Positions 52,701-61,213 of a stretch of 64,000 nucleotides of DNA are shown here, piece by piece. Under the pieces are notes generated by a model, which ran no database searches, had not been told where the DNA came from, and was given only the letters and a program-made list of their open reading frames with translations. Source of the stretch: Stichopus chloronotus (Eukaryota; Echinodermata; Holothuroidea; Aspidochirotida; Stichopodidae); assembly GCA_021234535.1 (NCBI GenBank), contig CM037840.1, positions 15,331,415 through 15,395,414 of the forward strand. The letters are read 5' to 3'. A program made the translations under genes and the position numbers. How positions within the stretch are numbered: the first letter of the stretch is position 1; every line of letters starts with the position of its first letter.

Positions 52701-55700
52701 TGTTTACAGTACGTTCTCACCGGAAAAGGATTTGAATAATGCAAATGATCATGGGGTGCTTCGTAGAGCTACAGTATTACAAAAAGACCAGAGTGGCCTA
52801 ATCCACGACATAAAGGAACTCTAAGGATTACTTTGGAGCAAACGCGATCTCTGCATGAAAATGTTTTGACGCTTATGCGACTTCCACAAACATAAACGTA
52901 CGCACATCACTTGCGCGTCCTTTATGTTAGCGTTACCAGGTGTATGCGTGTGTGTATGTGTCTGTTCGTGTAGTAACGTGGATGATTAACCTCAACCATA
53001 ATGTGACATGCGTAACTGTAAAAGAGCGAATAAGTACGGATGGCTATAGAAATGAGAAGCAAGATGAGAGATGAGACGCAACTCCGTGGATTGCACTCTT
53101 GTTTCGGGTTAGACCTCCAGTTTAACAAACATATTACCTTTTTCTTTCTTTGGTCCTTTGTATTTTAATACATACATGATGTACCTGTCTGTCAAACCTC
53201 TATGTTATTAGATCTTCAAGTTACTGGCCAATCCGCTACAGATGAGGAAGACTTTGTTTCTGATTTTTCTTCGGTCATCATTCCGACCGGTGAAATATTT
53301 ACCACACTCACAATAACAATCTTAAATGACAACGTCAAAGAAGATAATGAGACGTTCTTGGTTGAAATAACAGACGTTACCTTTCCAGGAAGCTTGTGTG
53401 ACCACACTGCTACTGCACAAGTTACAATACTGAGCAATGATCAAGGTAACAACGTCAATTTAACGGCCTATTGGACGCTCTCTCACTCTATTGAGGAGAA
53501 CTGCAATCTGTATTGAAAATATCTTTATTTTGCCATAATACTTCAAACCAACTTTGACGTTTTTGATGCCTTCTTCCGCTGAAGCGATCTACATCTACAT
53601 TTTTTAGTTGAAATTTCCTTTATTGATCATTGTCATTGACCATTGTCTTCAAATGTTTGCTTAATTTGTCAGACTTATTAGGAAAAGAAATTTGAGAGCA
53701 ATTTTTTTCATATTTTGTGATACTTTATTATATCAAAGAGCCGAAGGAAAACAGGGAAACTTACAAACATATGAAGTGATTTACTAATTTTGTCACCGTC
53801 TTCAAGTCGTGCATACGCTTTTGCGAGAATACTGTAAACCTTCCTCTTACATTCGTGTCGTCTCGCACATACAATTTCAAATTTGACGAATAGTGCCGGC
53901 ACTCCTGGGTCAGGAGAGGGGGTAATCACTCCCCAAAACTGTTATGACCTTGCCCTCGTCGACAAAAAAGTACTCTTATCACATGTAATGAGATTCGTTT
54001 AGATTGATTCTTAGACATTTACCATGAAAATATTTTTTTCAGAGTAACTCTTTTAGATATTCATTTACCTTTCTTACTGTAAGAGGTGTTGCCCCGGGCC
54101 TAAGATGACAATCCAACCTAACTAGTAAAACAAGATTCCATTCCTGTGGCTGCTTAAAATTGAGTCCGCTTTTCTCGTAATATACAGGACCAAGAATTGA
54201 TTTCTGCCCTGATGATATTGAAGTTGCAGTTTCACCATTACTAACGGAAACATACGTACGATGGGATTCGGCTAGATTTTCTGTCAACGGAAATCCTGTC
54301 TTACCAACCGTCAGGCCTCCAAGGACAGAGCACTTGGTCACTGTCGGCGATGCGCCAATACTAATTACGTACATCGCCTTTGATCATGAGCAAGGAGTAT
54401 CCACTTGCGAATTTAGTGTATCGGCCGTAGTGATTAATGGTAAAGCCATACATTTATGAGAAAGGTAGATCGGGTTTGGTTGACTATTTCTGAGGTACTT
54501 CTAGGGATTAAAGTCTTTTTTGTCTGGGTAAGGAGATGGGAGTTGTGTGTAGGGTCATATGCATTGACATGTAACTGACGATCATTTGTTGAAGTCTATC
54601 TTTCATTCGAAAGAATTTCATTTTGATTGTTAGTACCATTCAAACAGAATTCACTATTTCATCAAGGGTGACTCTTGCACTGTTATTTAAGACATCCATG
54701 TATGGCTTTTTGTATTCTTAAAACTAAGAAGTCCCGTCGAATCGATACTTTTTTCTCGTCGAGAAAAGTAAACTCACACTTTGTTTGTGTTTTTAGGATG
54801 ATGTTATTTATTACCGATGATATCATTTATTACCGAATTTTCCGAGAATTGCACATTGATAAAATCACCACAAACAGAAAAATATTTCAGCTGCTTAAAA
54901 ACACATATCTCATCATTTCCGTGATAAAACTTCTTCTCAGACTTTAGAACCTACGATGTTTCCATGGAAGTTGATGCGTTTAGAAGATTTCCAGAGTTCA
55001 ATCTACTTTTTGAAGGGGTAAGGGTTTGCTTAGAAACAAAGAAGGTGACTGTCTTAGATTTTTTTTTAAAATATCAGTGGCATCTTCACTGGTCTACGAA
55101 ATGAATGTTATATGTGATGTACATGATCTTCTCAGTTTTATATTGCTTGAATCAAGTATGGTAAAGTGGTCTAAATTAATTAATAAAACACATCACACTA
55201 ACACAGAAAAAAATCCAAACTGAGAGGTTGTACAGACCATTTTTTATTAAAAGCTATAAAATTATTAGAACATATTTAGATGTTTTACTTATGTTGAATG
55301 TGTAGTTCAATAATCGTTTTCATTTTTATCTCAGTGATACGATTAATTTGAAGAGGCAAGTACGGCTAACATGGACATATTTTCCTGCATACAAATCAAT
55401 CGTATGCTAATGCGTATAGAATTTATGCTAACATTTATGTTTAGAATATTTTGACACATTTATAACTCTGCGGTGAAAATAAACTGTAAGCAATAATGGC
55501 TTTGTTGATGTGTAAGAATGCTACGCTAAAGTTGACAGGATTGTGAATCTTCGAAGTCCACCGAACATCTGAATCGCATAATCTCTTCATGGAATTCAAA
55601 TGTAAACTTCAGATACATACGGGACTAGGACCAAGTTAAAATCTCATATTCACGTAGCGTTCACCTGACTCCATAATACCTATGCACGAATAACAACCCG

Positions 55701-58700
55701 TGTAATCATAAATGGCAACGATTAACACACCGCAAGTCCCCCATCCCTAATATGGAATAGCGTCTTCCTTTCAAAATTACCATCTGAAGTTCTTTAGTGC
55801 ATGTCTGAATGCCCCTATTGTTGTTCATCGGATCTTATCTATTTTTCACATTGTCATGTCTCTATTGTATACCAAAGTGACAAGTACCCTTTTGTTTTTT
55901 TGCTCGTCTGCATTGTTTTATTTTAGGTGAATGAAGTTTTTCAACGGGGCAGCTGTTGGAAAGATTATGCTGGTATGAGAATAGAAGAGGTTGTTAAGTC
56001 TGACAGTATTGATACCAATTACGTACTCCATTATAGTCTGCTTCTGATACCAATCAGTCGTTGTTGCGTGAGAGAAATGATTGACGAAGCCAACGTGTAT
56101 CTAAGTAGCATAAGGAACCAGTTGGGACCAAGTGTCTTTGCAAGACCATCTACGCATTTACCAGGTAATCATGTGACCAAAAATGAAATATTACATCGAT
56201 TTTTTGTGTAATATACTCTTACTAGAATATGGTTTCTTGGAAGTAAATTTTTCATATTTTGCCAATTTGGGATATTGACAATGTAAATGGAGCTTTCCCT
56301 ATGCTACACAATAAAAAAGTAACATATGTTCTATTGTTGTTCTCATATCCATCTGAGGTAACTTTCTGTTATTTATCTGGAACAAAAAGTGTTTTCTGCA
56401 GGTTTTAAATAGCTACATCGAAGCAACTGCCATATGTTTCAATTGTTCTTTATTTTAAACAAAACTTGGGGACATTCGAAGTTGCAGGGCCGCATTAACA
56501 TAAGAAATCTAAGAGGCAGGCACTGAGGGGAAACAAAATTAATGGGGACGGGGCACAGAGTGTAATGCTTGTCGACGGGAGAAGTCAAAGAGAAGAGGTC
56601 TCCCTTTGCGAATTTTTCTGCTGGTAGAATGACTTATACTTAAAATGGTAATTTTTTTCATAACTATGAAAATATTACGTATTAATTGCAAGCAAAGAGG
56701 ATTTAACAAGTTTGACAAAAAGGTAGAATATGACTGGCCAACAGAAAGACGCCGAAGCCTGTCAACCAGAGTTCACAATTACTCATGATTTTTTTTATCT
56801 CGGTTGCCGAAACTGATGGATGTACTAAAGTAAGTATCTATAGGTCAATTGTGCCAGTATGAATTGACTCATTCGGTCATCATCATTCGTACATTCACGA
56901 AAAGAACCACTAATCTTTCAATTATATTCGAATGTGGACAGTTTAGAGACATGAGGGTCTACGCAAACTGGCTTACATTCGAAGAGGCCTCAAGTATGAT
57001 ATGTTACTAACTGGCAGTTTGCGTAACATCAACTAGGCATTCGTCAATAGCAGATATCCTCGAAGATCTTCTGAATTATAAGCCTATTACATAACTATGA
57101 TGAAACTAAATTTGGATGAGAGCCAGATCTGAAGTTGGAGAGTTGGTGACAAAGAGGGCTGCAATTGAAGGGAATGGGAAAAATCTGATCGACAAATGTT
57201 CCTCATGCTCCCATAACTCACGTCTCATTACGCTCTGACTCTAAAAGACTGTTCACCATATACTTCAGCTTTCACAGAGACGTTTCAGAGCAGAATAACT
57301 CTCGACACGGATACTTCAGTAGTAGATCCAAACATTTTCGGTGACCAAACCAACCAAGTGGCCCAAAACCTGAGAATATCGCTGATTGAGCAGGTAAAAT
57401 TTTTTTCATAAACATGTACACATCTTAACTCGATCTTGACACTCTGTTATTGTTAACTGCATTTCTATCTCATCAGACACTGGTCTCCTTGAGGTATGCA
57501 ATGTTATTTACAAAACAAAAATATTATGCAATCAGACCGCACAGCACACAGTGATCACTTTTGTACAAGTATCATCTAGAACTGATTCAACATTAAGCTA
57601 AGTGGAACCAGTTTTAGCTACACACATGCGACCGTCGTATCTTGGAAAAAAGTCCACTTGAAATAAAATGTAGTATGTTTCATATCTTATTACAAATTGT
57701 AATTCTTGTATGTAAAACACTGAAAAAAAACCTCGATGAATTTCAGCTAATGATTAAAATCGATCAAACGCATTTTATTGCCGGGTTTCATATATTTACG
57801 TATTCATACAAGTCTCAGTTTTGCATGTACCTTTATTTTTATTTTCTTGTGTGTTTGTGTGTGTCTGTTAGTAGTTCTCGTCTGCCTCTCAACGCTGAAA
57901 CGTTTGATCATATTCTTGTCATAATAATGCACGAAATTGACCATTGACCAATTCACTCTTACCCTTCCCCACGCATAACGGTTTTATGTGTTTTTAATGA
58001 ATTCTTGAATAGATTTCAGAAGGATTCGCCGAAGAGGGGGATTTCATTAGTGTGTGTATCCCGCAGCCGTTTCAGATTTCATCAGTAATAGTTGCAGTGA
58101 ACTTGGAGACACTTAAACAGCAATCTACAGTTGATTCCTTTCAGACTCGTTTACGTGATATCATCCGAAACGGACTTTTGCTCCCAGATGGTCTTAGTCC
58201 ACCAGAGCCATCCAGTGTCGTTGTAAATGGTGATGAGTTGTTTCAATGTCTTATACTATGCAAGATGACCTGGTTTGTTAGATCGTGTACAGTGAAATAC
58301 ACTCCATGTACTGGAATCCTATGAATATGGTGACACCAAATTGCACCTTCGCTAGAAAATTACATTAGAACAAACATAAGTGTCAGGTAGAGGATAAATT
58401 ACATGATACAGCAAAATAGAAACAAACTGAAATATAGGTGCCGCGCACTGAATTACTTTAGCAGCATCGATAGATTGAGATTTTGCTTACGTAATGCTAT
58501 TCTTAATCTTCCATTATGCACATTGGTCTGTCATATAAACAACTCATCTACTACGTTTACCTGCAGAATTTTCAGTAAGTTTGCATCATCTGAGAGAAGC
58601 CTAGTGAAATTCTATCAAACGTTTCATTCTGTGCAACTGTCGTGAACAGATGACAATACAATGTAGGATGTTATATGTTTGACACTTCGGGAGGTTTTGC

Positions 58701-61213
58701 TCCAATATTAGTAGCACTAGGCTACTCATGTATCCTTGTATGGTTTACTTACTGCTGCAGGCTCTGACTACATCATTATTTTAATGAGGCTCATTAACTT
58801 GTTTCATAAAATTCATGATATTTGGTAACACCTATGAGTATTAGTCATAGGTTGATGGTCTACTAAGAGATTTTCAATATCTGACACACAACTGAAGCAA
58901 CAATCTCAGTGTGATAAACGGCCGAAATCACTTATTTGCAAATCTGTGATCCGACACTTCATGATATTTGGTAACACCTATGAGTATTAGTCATAGGTTG
59001 ATGGTCATACTAAGAGATTCTCAATATCTGACACACAACTGAAGCAACAATCTCAGTGTGATAAATGGCCGAAATCACTTATTTGCAAATCTGTGACCCG
59101 ACACTTTTTTTCATAAAACGTATTAACTAACACCCCGTAAAAGCCTTACCAAATTTTTGGAGATGAAATTTTAATGTTTTCTCTTTTTGCCTACCCTCGC
59201 AATCACTTTAAGTTTCGCTGTCTTGCTATGAGGTAATATTGAACATCTTCATTATTTAGATTCCATTACGAACAGGTAAATTGTTCATCTGTCGTATTAT
59301 GTTTTTCGTGTCCAAAATGTGTGATCTATATAATATTAATCATAAGCAATTGAATTTATTTTCGTCAGATTTATGTCCAGACACGCTTTGCTCTGGCCAC
59401 GGAGTTTGTATTCCAGATGCAGATCTGAGAAAATATGAACCACGATGCAAGTAAGTTTATGTCAACACGAACATAGTGCCATGTTGTATGTGATTACCTA
59501 TCATCTGCCATCCTATACCAGAATTTATCACCAAGTGATACTTTATTATCACTCACTTATTAAAGAAAATCAGCTGAAGTACGTATCTGATATTTTTTTA
59601 GGCTAGCGTTCAACGTTTTCTTGCATTACAATCTTTCAACCTTTCAGAGAAAAAAACTTCATGAAATGGAACTCAACCTAATGCATCAAATCGTTTTGCC
59701 TTTTGTTAATCTTACAGGTGTAATCGAGGAAGACTGAGAGCAGACTGCTCCTTACACGGTACGAAAATGAGACATAAATAAATGTTTGTAATTCATAACG
59801 AAATATTTGTTTTCATACTGAGCATTAACATTCTGCATCTGCGCCTCTCGGAGTTTTTTTTTTTTTTGTATTACAATAAAAAAGTTTTTTAGTAATGTAA
59901 GTGACTTTTCATGGAGAATAATCAATTTATTCACTGCTATTTGCCACATGGTTGTCAGTAACGACAACTGTGTACGTTAGTTTCTAAGGACTAATTAAAA
60001 GCTAAGCTGCACGACATTTGTGAAGCAAAGAGATGTACTATACTTGTGAGGCAAAGAAATATACTACATTTGTGAGAAAAAGAAATATGTTACATTTACG
60101 CAAATTATCATCACCCCATTTAAAAATGAATCACTTTATACACCTTTCTCAAAATATGATATAGCTTAGTTTGATTTTAGTGTGTTGTGCATTTAACTTA
60201 TTGCAATAGAATAGTTTGCACTAATGTCATTTGTTATTATATTTCCATTTGTCACAGTTTTTATTATCGGATTTTTTTTTACTTTCGTTTACTTTGTTAT
60301 TCAGACCCCAATTTCTGTCCAAGTGGGGTTATGCCTATTCCACAGGACACAAGAGCAACTGATGATTCAATAATTATCCCCGACGTAGGTGAAATAGGGG
60401 ACGTTCTTACCAAGTTAAATCCTGATCCATGTAGAGAATTTAGAGGTACGATCACCATTTGCCTTTTACGACAAGAAAACCGAGATCCTTTGCTTTAAAC
60501 TGACTCACAACCGTAGTCCTCGCGCACATTGTTAATAGAACATATATATTAAATATGTGTAGTATTATCTACCAATATCTTTGCCTTTACTTGACACTAT
60601 CTTTGGATATGGCTTCATGAACATCCCATGGCGTGATACTGACGCCCTTAGCAGTCTGTAAGTTTAACCCTCTTATGGAATTTGTCCTGTAAGCAAGTCA
60701 ACGTTGACTACATTCACAAATTTTCCAGACACACATGCGCAAGGATACACTGTAATGAGTGTGTTCAAATTTTATCAGAAATGTACGTTTTGTTTGCATT
60801 TGGTTCGCCCACAATTGGCGATTGCCACATGATGCACATTCTCATGCAACAGCGAATGGGTAGATGCACTTGATCGTTATTTGTTCTTTTCACAGGTGAA
60901 GACTTTCTCAACTACATTAACATTACCTGTGAACGGAATACGGAATTGCCAGCAATGTGGAATATTAACTTACAATGCAACGCAACACTGGAGGAATATC
61001 TCGAATACTTAAGGGTAATTACTAGAGTCTTGGTAGTATGTATTGCGAGTTTGGGAACTTGATTACCTGAAAAAACCACACTTTGCTATAATTATTACCC
61101 TAACTAACCCACATCCACAGGATTTATCTCTGCTCTGCACAGAAAATTTCCTTCAATTGTTCCTTAATGTAAACATTGTCAAAGGGCATACAAATGAATT
61201 TGTCTACCCGAGA
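42725..61213 (+). CDS. Gene B: Calx-beta/HYR/SEA/EGF adhesion GPCR, 5' and middle part
   Basis: Tandem copy of gene A. I traced 24 exons with consistent phases: 14 Calx-beta exons from 42725 to 53445, HYR 54188-54439, SEA 54941-55017 and 55927-56164, SEA 57269-57393 and 58013-58229, EGF 59369-59450 and 59718-59758, linker 60305-60445, 60896-61014 and 61121-61213. All introns are GT-AG and no stop codon interrupts about 1,280 residues. The linker exons equal those of gene A, so the GAIN/GPS/7TM part should follow to the right of the window. Calx-beta repeats bind Ca2+ and mediate adhesion, HYR is an immunoglobulin-like adhesion fold, and SEA domains often self-cleave. The start is not certain: the candidate signal-peptide exon at 15508 has the right phase, while the ATG at 42682 lies in what looks like the polypyrimidine tract of a splice acceptor. 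Confidence 0.9.
43730..45501 (+). other. Gene B intron with a dispersed repeat
   Basis: No exon. 44753-44826 (AAAAGCCTTACCAAACTTTT...) recurs at 59138-59211 in another intron of the same gene with small differences, marking a short dispersed repeat. Confidence 0.6.
45502..46401 (+). CDS. Gene B exons: Calx-beta repeat 2
   Basis: Exons 45502-45627 and 46156-46401, phase 1/1. IQIAPESVQEESQGGGFNVS is the first half; the second has VTIPSGALISDIIMFAVIDD, then DTELCIFNLEI and the end VIIHDADT. The most divergent terminal motif of the seven. Confidence 0.85.
46701..47436 (+). CDS. Gene B exons: Calx-beta repeat 3
   Basis: Exons 46701-46799 and 47149-47436, phase 1/1. First half: TFTPDRNILDEGEDIVYSIE. 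Second half ends VTVLDNDK. This long exon (288 bp) exceeds the others (228-246 bp). The excess falls in a cysteine-bearing stretch, FCVITESEGYCLNDL, which could form a disulfide-closed loop. Confidence 0.88.
47791..48464 (+). CDS. Gene B exons: Calx-beta repeat 4
   Basis: Exons 47791-47904 and 48228-48464, phase 1/1. First half: FSVLEFYVHEGNGSAFIPLT. Second half: LQIPILQDEDEEADESFVIS, ending VTIIDDDGS. The run of acidic residues is the classical Calx-beta Ca2+-binding stretch. Confidence 0.9.
49510..50270 (+). CDS. Gene B exons: Calx-beta repeat 5
   Basis: Exons 49510-49614 and 50031-50270, phase 1/1. First half: SLSVREDEEIARVTFVLSEA. Second half: TNEYFVIFVDSVSDG, ending ITIVDDDS. A second AG 12 bp downstream (exon start 49522) keeps the same frame, so the acceptor is ambiguous. 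The donor at 50271 (GTTTGT) is weak. Confidence 0.88.
50450..51049 (+). CDS. Gene B exons: Calx-beta repeat 6
   Basis: Exons 50450-50560 and 50822-51049, phase 1/1. First half: SSTMTVKEGDDVIEVLFTLN. Second half: RDYQPLRENQILPAGSQTAT, then PEMVESFRVFIS, ending VIIDDDDE. Follows the Calx-beta consensus closely. Confidence 0.92.
51343..53445 (+). CDS. Gene B exons: Calx-beta repeat 7
   Basis: Exons 51343-51441 and 53212-53445, phase 1/1. First half: VRIQSTTANEEDGSVDVTVA. Second half: EEDFVSDFSSVIIPTGE, then KEDNETFLVEI, ending VTILSNDQ. The 1.8 kb intron between the halves (51442-53211) has no recognisable content. Confidence 0.9.
54188..54439 (+). CDS. Gene B exon: HYR (hyalin repeat) domain
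   Basis: A single phase 1/1 exon encoding one complete HYR domain of about 84 residues. The start FCPDDIEVAVSPL holds the first conserved Cys, then YVRWDSARF (the V.W strand), then LVTVGDAPILITYIAFDHEQ and STCEFSVSAVV, with the second Cys and the C-terminal strand. The complete domain in one symmetric exon is typical of a shuffled module. Confidence 0.9.
54941..56164 (+). CDS. Gene B exons: SEA-like domain 1
   Basis: Exons 54941-55017 and 55927-56164. The pattern is a first beta strand (YDVSMEV), a helix (FNLLFEGVNEVFQR), a long strand pair ending VLHYSLLLIPIS, and a last helix (REMIDEANVYLSSIRNQL). That is the SEA order. No G-S/V-type cleavage motif of mucins is seen at the turn, so self-cleavage is unlikely. 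Its Cys residues (SCW and RCC) may form disulfides. Confidence 0.7.
56165..57268 (+). other. Gene B intron between SEA-like domains
   Basis: 1.1 kb with no supported exon or structured repeat. Confidence 0.5.
57269..58229 (+). CDS. Gene B exons: SEA-like domain 2
   Basis: Exons 57269-57393 and 58013-58229 join in phase 0. First strand FQSRITLD, helix VAQNLRISLIEQ, then GDFISVCIPQPFQISSVIVA and the last helix STVDSFQTRLRDIIRNGLLL. The second exon is the partner of the lone exon at 18089-18305 (same length and phases, about 63% identical). SEA assignment rests on strand and helix order, not on a signature motif. Confidence 0.7.
58230..59368 (+). other. Gene B intron with a 146-bp tandem repeat
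   Basis: No exon. Contains a two-copy tandem repeat (58812-59103) and a dispersed repeat (59138-59211) shared with 44753-44826. Confidence 0.7.
58812..59103 (+). repeat. Two-copy tandem repeat, 146-bp unit
   Basis: Units 58812-58957 and 58958-59103 begin TTCATGATATTTGGTAACAC and differ at only a few positions, so this is a recent local duplication in an intron. Confidence 0.95.
59369..59758 (+). CDS. Gene B exons: EGF-like domain
   Basis: Exons 59369-59450 and 59718-59758, the codon AAG split between them. Six cysteines in EGF order: LCPDTLCSGHGVC, then a longer loop, then RCKC, then DCS. The spacing C-x4-C-x5-C-x13-C-x-C-x8-C fits an EGF-like domain without an obvious Ca2+-binding DxNEC start. 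Confidence 0.85.
60305..61213 (+). CDS. Gene B exons: cysteine-containing linker before GAIN
   Basis: Exons 60305-60445, 60896-61014 and 61121-61213, same lengths as in gene A. Apart from synonymous changes the only protein difference I see is Ile to Val in LFLNxNIV of the last exon. The next expected exon (homologue of 4506-4649) lies just beyond the window, since copy 2 ends at the equivalent of position 4373. Confidence 0.82.
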
